A stretch of DNA of 64,000 nucleotides from Ustulina deusta (GCA_023159155.1 JAJNNX010000052.1:186001-250000), one strand, 5' to 3'; counted from the first letter of the stretch, positions 12,629-24,135 are shown. Made by a program: numbers and translations. Notes: generated from the sequence alone by a model not told the origin.

Positions 12629-13747
12629 TCATATGAAGACGCGCAAGAACTCGACCAGCGCCAAACAAGCCATGGCCTGGCCGTAGGGCATGCTCGTGAT
12701 CGGGATGTCCTTGTAATGCTGCAAATCACGACCCATCGCGGTCCCGAACGACGTGTTCCGCAGCTCGCCGTCCGCATCGATGTTCGCCAAGACGCCTCGT
12801 ATCGCCTTCAGCGCCGTCGCCTCGTATTCCTTCCCAATGTACTTCTTGCGCTGGGCCTTCAGGATCCCGAAGGCGAAGCCCGCCGTCGCGCTCGCCTCGA
12901 CGTACGACCCCTCCTCCTCCGGGTGGTCCAGGAGCGTGCGCCACAGCCCCGACGGCGCCTGCAGCGCCTGCAGCGCCGCGCACTGCGCGTCCAGCGTGTC
13001 GGCCAGATGGGTCCGGATCGCGTCGTCCGGCGCCAGGTCCAGCAGCTCGAGGAAATCCGGGATCACGATGGTGAGCCAGGCGTTGCCGCGCGCCCAGCGC
13101 GCGTCGGCGAAGTTGTGGCCGCCCTCGCGGAACGTCCAGCCGTGGAAGAAGAGCCCCGTCTTCGCGTCGAAGAGGTACTTGATGTGGATCAGGAACTGCC
13201 GCTTCGCCTCCTCGACGTAGTGCGGGCGGCGGAGCAGCTGGCCGATCTTGGCGAGCGGCATCACCGTCATCATGAGCGTGTCGTCCCACAGCTGCTGGTC
13301 GTTCTCCTCGATGTACGTGATGTGCTGCATGCCGCCGTACCTGGTGCGCTCGAGGTCGTGGTACGCCCACTCGGCCCAGCTGTCCAGCCAGGGTAGGTAG
13401 GTGATGTTCCCCGTCTTCTCGTACACGTGGGCGAGCGTCAGGAACACGGCCATCGTGTTGATGTTCTTGGTCGTGCCCCCCGCCGCAAACCGGTTCGCGA
13501 ACCAATCTTCGATGATTTTCAGATACTTCTCGTCGCCGGTCAGAGAGTAGTAGGCCCAGATCCCGTTCAGACCGATCCCGTGTGTCCATTCCCAATCGTT
13601 CCACCCCTTGGTGTCAATTATACGGCCATCTGCCAGCGTCAGCAGGAACTCTCCTGACGTATCCTTGATATTAACTAGGCCATCGATCAAGAGTTTGATC
13701 TTGTCATGGATATCGCTAGATTTAAAACCGTGGGCTTGTGCAGGCAT
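12629..13747 (-). CDS. GH105 unsaturated rhamnogalacturonyl hydrolase
   Basis: The enzyme adds water to the unsaturated galacturonyl end of disaccharides left by rhamnogalacturonan lyase, releasing rhamnose. The single exon encodes 372 residues, a normal length for the YteR-like family with its six-hairpin toroid. The catalytic aspartate is expected in the WDDT motif at residues 154-157. HGW at 202-204 and WARGNAW at 218-224 are further family signatures. There is no signal peptide, which suggests intracellular action on imported sugars. The coding core (about 12,650-13,560) is far more GC-rich than the two ends and neighbours. The divergently transcribed neighbour at 14950 is an anion-type sugar-acid or allantoate-class transporter, a plausible partner. 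The start is ATG 13747, and the stop TGA is at 12629-12631. Confidence 0.9.
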   Translation of the reverse strand: MPAQAHGFKSSDIHDKIKLLIDGLVNIKDTSGEFLLTLADGRIIDTKGWNDWEWTHGIGLNGIWAYYSLTGDEKYLKIIEDWFANRFAAGGTTKNINTMAVFLTLAHVYEKTGNITYLPWLDSWAEWAYHDLERTRYGGMQHITYIEENDQQLWDDTLMMTVMPLAKIGQLLRRPHYVEEAKRQFLIHIKYLFDAKTGLFFHGWTFREGGHNFADARWARGNAWLTIVIPDFLELLDLAPDDAIRTHLADTLDAQCAALQALQAPSGLWRTLLDHPEEEGSYVEASATAGFAFGILKAQRKKYIGKEYEATALKAIRGVLANIDADGELRNTSFGTAMGRDLQHYKDIPITSMPYGQAMACLALVEFLRVFI

Positions 13748-14949
13748 TCTGGAAAGACGATGTGTGATCGAATCGCTCGTCTTGTCAAGCGACGAGATAA
13801 ATGTGTTGCTAGCGATACAATGCGTCTTCTAATATAAGTTTTGGCAAATGGCTCTTAGAATAGCCGAGTTGATATTATTATTCTAGCGTACGACATGGTT
13901 TACTACACTTATCTCAATCTCCATCGCTATCATCGTAATAAGTGTATAATACCAAATGTTGCCTCATATTTGCCAAGATATTTCGCTAGTGGAGGAGAGA
14001 CTGGGGTGAGCACTAAGACTCAATCCCCCGCATTTTGTACGCGAGTTTGTACAACGGGAACCTGCTACGAGGGTTGGCGGTATTGAATTCACGATGTTCT
14101 TTGGTGGATAATCCTGATTCTGGTCAGGGATATTGGGTTGTTCGGGCAGCATTCTACCGAGTACCCGGTTCTTGAACTATGGATTGCAGTGGGGAAGGCT
14201 GGAGTCATGAGGAGGGCTCCAAGAGGGCGCTTCCCCAGATGAAGTCTTTCTCGCTAACCCTCAACGAATAATGCTATGTAGGTGAATTGGTCTAAGTACC
14301 TAGTTCGGGTCAATGAATACTTGGGGAGACAACCATGTTCCCAACTCTTCGGTGTATCGGTTCAACATCCCATGGCATTACCTTTGCGGCCAGCTAACGA
14401 CTGCCAGGGGTTGAGAAAGGGGACGAATTACATTGACAATTGAGCGGATCTTTCCCCAGAACTCCAGGTTAGGTACTCCAGGTCAACACATAGTTCCCCG
14501 CTCCCCAAGCTCTAGACGAGGGGAAGGGGTTGTGTTATAGATTATCTAGGCGAATACAGCATTAACGCTAGATTACATGGTAGTCGAACAGTTCAAGAGT
14601 GTCTACATGTGTTCATGTTAGAATAGGGCGGTTGAGTAGCTGACACCACATGCTCATACCTTCACAACATGGTCTGCCTCGTCTTTGACAAGGCAAGGTG
14701 TATTTCAACCCTTGCCAACAGCGGACCGCTGCCGTTGTATACCCCAGGTAATTTGTCCGGGGAAGTCACCGCTAGGGACTGTCAAGATCCTATTACATAC
14801 TTAAAGAACTGGGACAGCCGGTCTTGAAACCTCCCCGTCTTGTTTCTCTGTCGGTCTTTCATCAATCATTACCCAATCCTAGCGAACTTTGTCTTCTTCT
14901 TGTTCGTAAGTAGTTCTGTCGCAATTACGACTCATGACCAGTCATCACA
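13748..14949. promoter_or_regulatory. Divergent promoter region of the GH105 hydrolase and the MFS transporter
   Basis: About 1.2 kb separates two outward-facing genes, so both promoters lie here. The 150 bases before 14950 are pyrimidine-rich with CTTCTTCTTG tracts, which fits a transcription start for the transporter. Scattered short open frames have no family resemblance. I could not identify a binding site for a pectin regulator by eye. Confidence 0.5.
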
Positions 14950-16808
14950 ATGTCGACGACCACGACGCAGAAAAATGAAGAAGCAGGTGTCGATTCGATG
15001 ATCGAAACTCGTCGGACTTTCTCGGCGACAGAGGATATTGAGCTGAAGGGAAACCACACACATATCGATAGAGTAGACAAGGAGATTGCCAAATATGCCT
15101 CGCAAGGCCGAGTCGAGATTTCCCCGGAGGAGAATGTGAGGCTTCGAAAGTTGATTGACCGTCGGATCTTGGTTGTTATGATCTGCACTTACTTCCTTCA
15201 AGCCATCGACAAAGGCACACTCTCATTCTCATCAATCATGGGTCTCCCTAAAGACACTGGTTTGTTGACACCCGAAGGACATATTAGCCAGCTCTACAGC
15301 TGGTTGACAACATGCATATACATCGCCATATTAGTGGTAGAATACCCCCAGGTGCGTATGAAGTCTCGGCAACATTCACAGACGTGCTTTATGACATGAC
15401 TAACATGACTTGGTACAGAACTACATCATATCGCGCGTTCCTCTCGGGAAATACCTCGGATTCTCCATTTCTGCCTGGGGAGCTATCCTAGCTAGCCACG
15501 CCGCCTGCACAAACTTTCGAGGGCTAGTGACAGTCCGTACATTGCTAGGGATCTTCGAATCTGCATGTCAACCAAGCTTTGTTGTGCTTTCCTCCATGTG
15601 GTATCGTCGCGAGGAACAGGCAGCTCGAGTCACATACTGGTACATGATGAATGGGGCACAGCAAATCGTCGGTGGTCTGCTAGCATATCTCTTTACCCTA
15701 ATCACCACCGGACCCCTCAGGTCATGGCAGTGGCTCTTCCTTTCGTATGGCATCATCTCCGTATTCTTCGGCGCGTTCGTTTTCGTTTACATGCCGGACT
15801 CGCCGATGCGGGCCAAATGCTTCACGGAAGCGGACAAGCGATTGATGATCGAGCGTGTTCGTGACAACCAGACCGGTCTTCAGAGCCGCGTTTTTAAAAA
15901 GGAGCAGGTATATGACGCGCTCACAGACCCGCAGACCTGGTGCTATGCTGCGATCCAACTTACGACAACGCTTCCCACGAGCGGCCTCGGTAACTTTGCT
16001 AATATCATCATCTCGACGAGTTTAAAATTCAGCAACCTTCAAACACAACTCCTATCCATTGTTCTAGGCGCATACATCATCATCATTCTTCTCACATCAG
16101 TGTGGCTAGTAAAGAAAACCAGTCAAAATATTCTGGTCGCGTTAGGTTTCGTCATTCCGTAAGCCTCGAAACCAAAGCTACGAGTTATTCTTCACCTTGC
16201 TAACTATGATCAATCGCAGGTCTTTCGTCGGAACTATCCTACTTTTGACTATCCCCAACGAGACATTCTCGCAACACGTAGGGCTGTTGATCTCATATTA
16301 CATCACGTTGTCCTTCTGGGCGGCGCAGACGTTAGGTCTCTCCCTCTTGTCTCGGAACGTAGGTGGTCAGACGAAAAAGTCGGTCGTCCTAGCCATCAAC
16401 TTTATCTTCTGGGCAACCGGTAATGCGATCGGTACGTCTACGCGTTCCTCAAGGGTTTCCCACAACCCATACGAAGCCATCAGGAGTAGGTAGCTAACGT
16501 TACTAGGCCCGCAAGTATTCCTCGCCTGGGATGCACCTAACTACCATGTAAGCTGACCATTCTCGTTCGGTATGATCTGTTATTTTTTCTGACAAAGAGC
16601 ACTACAGATCGCATTCGCAACACATATAGGTTGTTACGCTGCTCTCGTGTTAGTCCTAGTTTATTTCCGTTGGTACCTCAAGGGACAGAACACGAAGCGT
16701 GATAACTTGGCGGCTGCGGGTGTTCGGGAGGCCAATGATACCGACCTAACTCACGCGTTCGAAGATCTCACTGACCGAGAGAACCCTAACTTCCGTTACA
16801 TATACTAG
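14950..16808 (+). CDS. MFS transporter, allantoate permease (Dal5) / anion:cation symporter family
   Basis: A plasma-membrane secondary transporter of the Dal5-like group, which moves small organic anions with protons. Five exons (14950-15351, 15419-16158, 16220-16431, 16507-16547, 16608-16808) join in consistent phases to 531 residues, normal for the family. The long charged N-terminus leads into the first span near LVVMICTYFLQAIDKGTLSF, a typical family start. The MFS loop appears as MWYRREEQAARVTYWYM, and PDSPMRAK precedes the large central loop. About twelve membrane spans are expected. Exon 4 is only 41 bases. The divergent GH105 hydrolase suggests an anionic pectin fragment as substrate, which is inference; allantoate, ureidosuccinate or vitamin-like acids are alternatives. 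Confidence 0.9.
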
Positions 16809-16981
16809 GGCAGATCCCAAGGGTTAGTTAGTCTGTCTTGTGTAGTTGGGAGCACGAGAGTGTAATTATAGGATGTCATTCACGTAATATTAGCAGTGCT
16901 GCTCAGCGCGCAGGATAGGGAATCAAACAGAAGCCAGGGAGTCCAGTTCTCTGCTACCACTGCTAGAATAGCCTCGATATC

Positions 16982-17986
16982 CTATACTTTCTTCCCTGCT
17001 TTCTCAAGCAGAGCTATAATCTCTCTTCCACAATACTCATTCTCTGCCGCCGCCGCTAAAACCGTATCAGTTACCTGGACCTGTTTTCCCAGCTCAACAA
17101 GTAGAGCTATTACCTTGTCCCCACGACAATTCCCTGCCACCGCTACCATGACAGCCTCAGTAACCTGGACCTGTTTTCCCCGCTCAGCAAGTAAAGCTAT
17201 TACCTTGTCCCCACAAGGATTCCTTGCCGCCGCTACTATAACAGCCTCAGTTACCTGGACCTGTTCTCCCTGCTCAAGAAGTAGAGCGATTACCTTGTTC
17301 CCACAAGGATTCCCTGCCGCCGCTACCATGACAGCCTCAGTAACCTGGACCTGTTTTCCCCGCTCAACAAGTAAAGCTATTACCTTGTCCCCGCAATGAT
17401 TCCCTGCCGCTGCTACCATGATAGCGTCAGTTACCTCGACCTGTTCTTCCCGCTCAACAAGTAAAGCTATTACCTTGCTCCCACAAGGATTCCCTGCCGC
17501 CGCTACCATGACAGCCTCAGTTACCTGGACCTGTTTTCCCCTCTCAAGAAGTAGAGCTATTACCTTGTCTCCACAATAATTCCCTGCTGCTGCTACTATA
17601 ACAGCCTCAGTTGCCTCGACCTGTTCTCCCTTCTTATCAAGAAGTAGAGCTACTGCTTTATGCCCATAATAATTCCCTGCCACTGCTACCATAACAGCCT
17701 CAGTGACCTGGACCTGTTCTCCTTTCTTCTCAAGAAGTAGAGCTATTGTTGCTTGCCCATAATCATTCCCTGCCGCTGCTACCATAACAGCCTCAGTAAC
17801 CTGGACCTGTTCTCCCTTCTTATCAAGAAGCAGAGCTATTACCTTGTCCCCATGATAATTCCCTGCCGCTGCTACCATAACAGCCTCAGTTACCTGGACC
17901 TGTTCTCCCTTCTTATCAAGAAGTAGAGCTATTACCTTGTCCCCATGATAATTCCCTGCCGCTGCTACCATAACAGCTTCAGTAAC
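16982..17986 (-). repeat. Tandem array of 11 ankyrin-like repeats, 90-93 bp units
   Basis: Eleven clean units follow the pattern VTEAVMVAAAGN, two variable residues, GDKVIALLL, then a short charged end and QVQ. The four units nearest the NACHT side are 31 residues; the other seven are 30. Two degenerate units precede the array (to about 18178). The first two clean units (17801-17893 and 17894-17986) encode the same protein and differ at about three bases. The variable pair after AAAGN is YH, YH, DY, YY, YC, PC, HC, PC, PC, CR and a divergent last unit. Confidence 0.9.
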
Positions 17987-20900
17987 CAGGAACTGCTCTT
18001 GAAGCTTTTTAAGAAGCAGATCTATCATCTTCTCTCCACACTGCCCCCATCTTTTTACCGCTAACTCTATAGCAGGCTCAGTAACATAGACTTGCTCTAC
18101 CCCTTCAAAAACCAGAGCCACGGTCTCTTTCCAATGATCCCAACCCCACAACACACCTTTCATAATATCCTTAGTAACCAGGACTTGGTTTCCCCCTCTG
18201 TGAAGAAACAGGCCTTTATCCTCTTTCGAAAAACTATGCGTCCTTAGTACAACATCCTCCCCGACATCAACTTGCTCTCTCCTCTTCTCAAAAAGCACTC
18301 TAACCACCCCCAAATGGTCTCTCATTACTGCTGTGAATATTGGCGTTTCTCCATTAACCCGTGCATTAACGTTAACGTTTGTATCAAGAAGCATGTCAAC
18401 CACAACTGGAAAGCCTTCACGCGACGCTAAGTACAACGCTGTGGCATAGTACCCATCATCTGTATCAATATTGACACCCTCCTCATCGACGGCCCCCCCA
18501 TCGAGAACGGCACGGACCACTGACGGTAGCCCAAAGCGAGCCGCTATGGCTAAGTTGGTCCACGCACAGCTTTCGCTAAAATATCATGTAATGAACCATC
18601 GTCCACGTCGCAAGCTTTCCCGTGCGCAAGCGACAGATATTGCGCGCTTCCTCAAGCAAATTATTGCACGTAGGTTGATCCTGCTCTCGATAGTGGAAAG
18701 GCCAATTCATGGCTGCATAGTAAAAGAAGGGATAGATATGACTCTCTGGCCATTCACCCTGAGCAGGTGTATCCAACTCTGATAGAGATAGGTAATTGAT
18801 GCAAGAAAGTGACATCATGCTATGGCACTCAGGCAACTTGAAGCGTCCTCCCCAATTCCACCCGTCGCCCTCCTGTGGGCACTCTGTCAAGAACTCTCTC
18901 ACAGTTTGGTGGATGAAGGACAGCTTTGAGTCATGAAAATCGACGAGGAGCCCACAGAAATTCTTTGCCGTACTTTTAAAAGAGTCAACGTTCCAGAGGC
19001 CCTCGTTGACCATTGAATGCGATGTAAATGGGGTCTCCGCTGTAGCCATTACAAGCGCATAGTTTGCTTCATCGGCGCTTAGAGGTTCTGTTGCAGCAAG
19101 CATAAGCTGAAAAAGAATGCGGGTATACTTTGATTTTTTTTGGTCGAGGATCTTCTCGTATGCCTGGAAAAGCTTGTTGGGGAGTTTGTTCAGCAGAGTC
19201 TCCACATCCGACGGTCTATTATAATCACTGGGGCTCTGTTCGATGATATAGAATGTCAGACGTAACCAGAGGTACGTACGGTTTTTCATGGCTCTGAGGC
19301 GCTCGGAAATGCGGCGGCGATTATCATCTGAAAGATTGCCCATCAGTTCCGGGATCTTAGCATCGATGACACGGTTGATATCTTCACTGACGGCTGCAGA
19401 ATGCTCGTCTCCATCAATTCGCAGACACGAAGAATTGAGGAAGCGCCCAATTGATTTCTCAATTGTATCGTATGGTCGGCTCGTGACGAAAAACTTGAGT
19501 CTACATGTACGGCGAGATGCCTGTCCGGTACCGGAAAAGAAATCTTTTAGCTTGCCGATGATGGCGTTCCTCTCGACTTCTCTGCACTCGTCGAGGGCGT
19601 CGAGAACACAGGCGATCTCTCCGGCGTCTGGAGTGGTGGCGCAATCGAGCAAGATGTTCCAGAGCTCGGAGAAATTGGTAGCCAGACTTTCGCCGTAATT
19701 CTTATGTCGGTGTAGGGCGTGGCTCATGAACTTGCCAGTCAGGTCTTGCATGAAAAGCTGATGGAGAATAGCGGAAAAGGCATTCGCGCCGTGCTCGCGC
19801 CTCTGGTCACCGTCCTTGAAGAAGAAGTAACAGACAACAGAAGTCGCGGCGCTAGTAGAAAGCTGCCACTCGTCAATTAACGACCGCGAGAGGACGGACT
19901 TTCCGCATCCGGGGCCAGCCGAAACCCAGAGGAAGCTCGATTCTCCGCTGTCCCGCCACGACCGGAAACTCGCGTCCTCTAAGAACCATCCGCACGTATC
20001 TTTGACTTTTATGGGATTGAAGTTCTTATATTCTTCATGATTTGCTGCTAGATCGTTAAGCAGATCTCGCTCTTGCTGATCTTCGCAGTTGTTCCTCTGT
20101 TGCTTCCTTTCCTCCGCCAAAACCTCGTAGATTTGCTGAAGTACCGCTCGTGATTCGTACATCTGCTCCAGCTGCTGATCGTAAAGTAGCTGGGTCTTTT
20201 CGATGCGAGCGATCTCGATGAGGCTTTTGCAGTCTTCGCTCAGGTCGCCCACATAAGAGGCCGTCTTCTCCCATTCATTCCAGCCGGCGACTCCCTGCCA
20301 CGCACGGGAGAGCTGGGCGCTGGACAGGTGGCAGATGATCCGGGCTTGATACTCGAAAATGTGAGAATACAGCTTGACCAGGCCGTCGTATACATTGCGG
20401 TTGCCGTTTAAGCAAATTTGCTCAGGGAATGTGTCCTGATAGACGTTCCAGTATATTTGGACACGATTGATTGAATCAAAGCCTACGAGCATAGCCTCGT
20501 GTTGGGCTGTTGCGCTCGTAAGAAGCTGCATTCTTAGCATCTGTGTGAACTTCCCGCTAAAAAGGTTCACCTACAGGAAGGAGGATTGAGACGCCGGACC
20601 ATGCTAATGCTGCGTATGGTTGCGCACTTAAGGCATCCTTCACAATGCCATTGCACCAAAGGAGGACTTTTGCCAGCCTCTCGGCTTGCGTCCTGAACTT
20701 AATATCTTTGCTGTGGAAAGTGACATGCCACTGCTTATTCTCCCGGTTCTTTTGCAGTTGCTCCACGATTGACTTTGCCCAGTTGGGGTTGGAGAAATCG
20801 ACGCGAGAGACGGTAGCCAAGTGCGTTTTGTAATCGGCAGCCAGCCCCGGTTCCCGTTCGGCAAACTTCTCGTAGGCATCAGCCCAGATGTCGGAGTTGG

Positions 20901-21165
20901 CGGCTTTGGTTGTCGGGGTTAGGGTCGGCGGTGAGGTGCCACTTGTAGCGGTTGGCAAAGTTTCAGTTGCGACAGAGCAGGAGACGAGGATGGATGGCTC
21001 GATGTGGGTTACCGTCGTTTCTGGCTGGATCTCGATCCCTAAGCTTTGTGGACCTCCCGCGCTGTCGGATGACGCTCCCGGCGAAGTTACAGCACTCGCG
21101 CCGGGCCGGCTGTCCTTGTGTCGCTTTAACTTGTGCTTAATTGCTGAAAAGATATCCGGTGGCAT
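16982..21165 (-). pseudogene. NACHT NLR (STAND) with ankyrin-like repeat array, apparently frameshifted
   Basis: NOD-like receptors of this type work in fungal heterokaryon incompatibility and innate recognition. Exon 1 is 21165-20575; a 49-base intron (20574-20526, branch GCTAAG) precedes exon 2, from 20525 to a stop at 18578-18576. Upstream of the stop are a disordered start (residues 1-90), a NACHT_N domain (about 92-300), a helical or coiled stretch and NACHT. Walker A is GPGCGKS (401-407) and Walker B is CVLDALDE (503-510). Protein similarity continues past the stop in another frame through 530 codons of ankyrin repeats to 16982. One extra T in a four-T run (18578-18581) explains the shift. 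A 94-base intron is formally possible, but its donor (GTGCAA) is poor and it would remove family-like sequence. It could be a pseudogene, a split receptor or a sequencing error. The ATG chosen is 21165; an upstream frame lacks ATG. Confidence 0.85.
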
Positions 21166-23214
21166 GATTAAAATTGTTGACACTAGAAACGGCGAACAAC
21201 AGAAGGTAGAGGAAGTAACCTATGAAGGGAGAGATATCTTGTGTTTGTGCAAGACTGACTTAAGCTAGGTGTCGGTACTCTCCGAGAAGAGAACAAATGG
21301 TGATATTGAGGCTAAGAATAATTATGAGGACGATAATGAGGATGACAGCAGCGGTAATTGTTGGCGGGTACGATCACCACAGTACAGCAGTGATATCAAT
21401 AAATAGGATAGAGAAACCCCTCGCATCTACCCAGTGGTGATAGGGGTTTGAGGCAACAGACAGGAATATTGATAGAAGTACGCGCTGACAGGAGTACTGG
21501 CGTGGGGATTGGGTTGGCGAAAGCTTAGGTAACCTGTGGGGGGAATGACACTGGTAGAAAGATGCTTCTTCACGTCAAATTAGGCGTGTTGCATCGGCGG
21601 CATTTTCATCAGCCAATCTTAAGTCGCTGCAAAGTAGGTACCTAGGTAGGGATGGCACAGCCATCCGCGCCAGCCGCCATAAGGCATAAGTATGAATGAT
21701 CTTATGGTTGCCTCTCGTGCGACTTAGTAGGGTATTTTCCACCCTTAAAATAACTGTAAACGAATTGCAGCCTTCATATCCTTCAACGGCATCGAATCTG
21801 CTGGGGGAGCTCCGACGACCATGGCGTCGACCTTGTCGGCCGGCATCTTTCTGGCACCAGGCCACCATCTCTTCTACAACAGCTTCGCCAGAAATGTTGC
21901 CCCTGCGGGAAATTATAACAGTCATGAGCAGTATACTGTGACAACTCCTGGCAGGGCATGCACGTTCTCTGTACTTTATACGGCGACCAACTTCGTGATA
22001 GCGGCTTGCGAGTTGAGGGTCTCAGAATATGACAAGCTAGAGGATAGTTAATTGCTATCTGCAAAGCTGGAATATGAAAATGGTGTTACTACCTACTTAT
22101 CAGGTGACCCACATATGGGAGTAGTTATGGTAACTGGGCTCTCGGCTTTCGCCTTTGTCGTTACTAGGCGGACACAGGACAGACATCAGAAAGTGGGTGG
22201 CAAGGCCAAAAAATGTTGTATTGTAAATGGAGGGTTACAACTGCCAGCTAAATACAGTGGGAATCTGACTGTGCCTTCCCCAACCTTTACGTTCCCAGTA
22301 CCTGCCCCACTATATCCGGCACTACTAGCTTTGAAAATAGGGTTATCCCGTGGACGATAACGTAGAAGGCGACCCTACGGCGGCTTAGACCTAGAGTGTG
22401 CCTGTTTGGCCAATCCTAGTTATTGAAGGCGCAGACTCTGAGCCTCTCGGCAATGACAAGAGAGATGTCCTGGTGGTTTTCTGCATCCGCCACAGTTCGT
22501 TAGCTGACAACGGCAAAAGGACAAATTGGCTTGCCATTGGCCTACGCTCTTTGGAGCCCCACACAGATTATGCCGAGATCTAGGGTTACTCTCGCCATGT
22601 TTTTACCTCGTCTTTGTCACTGAGGTAAGATGATATTGGGGTTGATGGAGAGCAACTTTTGTGATGTTCAGGGGTAAATGCTAAAACATGGCCATTCGCA
22701 CTTGAATGATGATGCAGGAAACGAACAGCTCGTGTATAGCTTGTAGAATGTAAAGCATCAAGGATAAGTTTGCGAAAAATTCAATTGCTTTTGGAATAAT
22801 GGAATGCTTACGGAGAATGACGGCCGACCGAGACCTACGAGAGCTTCTCCTGCTTGGATAGATGCACGGGAAGGGAGGGATACGACCCCTTAAGACACAA
22901 CAATTTATAACACCACGGTTAGTTCCAGTTGCAATATGTCCAATATGAATTTCTCAACTATGAATGGGTATTGTCGATAGAAGGACGCTGCGAAAGGTCT
23001 CACCAAACCGGTGGAGCTAGCATCCGCAATGCGGCTCATCTATGATGTTGTGCCCCTCACTGACGCCCCCACCAAACAAGCTTCAGAGCTCCGCTAAACA
23101 GCATTTCTCGAAACCTTCACACAATTTCCCTCGCGTCTAACACTTCTTCCTTGGTGTTTGAGTCGGAATTCCATGAGCGACCGGCACTCGGAATTCTTCA
23201 CGACAAAAGCAGCA
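21166..23214. other. Intergenic region, 2 kb, no supported gene
   Basis: This region contains the NLR upstream sequence, with a GA-rich stretch at about 21,300-21,350, and the promoter of the SDR gene. Short open frames between 21,575 and 22,583 mostly lack ATG starts and show no family resemblance. A GTAGGTACCTAGGTAGG motif lies at 21634-21650. Confidence 0.5.
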
Positions 23215-24135
23215 ATGTCGAAAGTCTTTATCGTAACAGGTGCAAGCCGCGGGCTAGGACTAGCCATCGCGCAAGCCCTGCTCAGGGAATCCCACAAGGT
23301 GTTCCTCGTCGCTAGGTCCGAGGACGAGTTGCGGAAGCTCAAGACTCAACATGGAGATTCGGTTGCTTACACGAGTGCCGATCTTGCAGATTTGAAAGCA
23401 AGTGAACTCGACACCATTTCCTTGTAATACCGTGCATGAAAACTAACTGTGGCGTAGGTGGCACCCAAAATCGTGGCGTCGACATTAAAAACCTTTGGCA
23501 AGATTGATGGGCTGGTGATAAATCACAGCTCTTTATCCCCGATGACTAAGATTTTTGACTCGGATGCTGAAGAGTGGAGGCGAGCATTTGATATCAATGT
23601 CTTCAGCGCAGTGGCATTGGTGAGTAGCGAGAAGTGATTGCGAAAAATTCGCATTGATGTTGACTAGTCTATAGGTGAAAGAATCTATACCGGAATTACG
23701 CAAGTCGAACGGCCGGGTCATCTTCATCTCATCAGGAGCGTCGAGCAATCCTTACATAGGCTGGGGGGCTTATGGAACATCCAAGGCAGCCTTGAATCAC
23801 CTTTGTGCCCATCTAGCAGTCGAAGAGCCCTCTATCACCACGGTCACAGTTTCGCCAGGCAAAGTCGACACTACTATGCAAAAGCAGATTCGAGAAGACG
23901 GACACATTGGGATGTCACCAGACGTCCATGCCAGTTTTGTGGCCGAACATGAGAATGGTCGTCTGCTCAACCCAGATCAACCGGGCACGGTCATTGCCAA
24001 GCTGGCAATTGGTGCTACTAACGCTTTGACTGGTAAACACTACAGGTGCGACCAACAGCCTTCCTAAATGGATCGCATCGACTAACATCTCATAGGTGGA
24101 ATGCAGCGGAGCTGGCCGATTTCCAGTCAAAGTAA
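23215..24135 (+). CDS. Short-chain dehydrogenase/reductase, IRC24/benzil-reductase-like
   Basis: An NAD(P)-dependent oxidoreductase of the classical SDR superfamily. Four exons (23215-23397, 23458-23619, 23675-24045, 24096-24135) give 251 residues, the standard SDR length. The cofactor motif TGASRGLG is at residues 8-15. The catalytic serine is expected in the FISSGASS stretch, with Tyr and Lys in YGTSK, and the active-site Asn is in FDINVFSA. The usual NNAG motif reads NHSS. The VSPGKVDTTMQ stretch resembles yeast Irc24 and its relatives, but the substrate cannot be told. Intron 1 has a GC donor (GCAAGT at 23398) with branch AACTAAC. Only this donor keeps frame with the next exon and gives the expected DLK-VAPKIV junction. 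ATG 23173 would add 14 residues; ATG 23215 matches family starts better. Confidence 0.9.

Noticed and set aside
12716..13396. Long plus-strand frame of 226 codons and a second minus-strand frame of 292 codons over the GH105 gene
   Set aside because: They are shadows caused by the GC-rich core; composition is Arg/Val/Leu-biased with no domain, whereas the GH105 frame carries all family motifs.
18576..18680. 94-base intron as an explanation for the NLR frame change
   Set aside because: The donor GTGCAA is poor, no branch site precedes TTTTAG, and it would remove residues that fit the family pattern between NACHT and the repeats.
22052..22360. 102-codon frame upstream of the SDR gene
   Set aside because: It begins with TTG, not ATG, and shows no family-like text.
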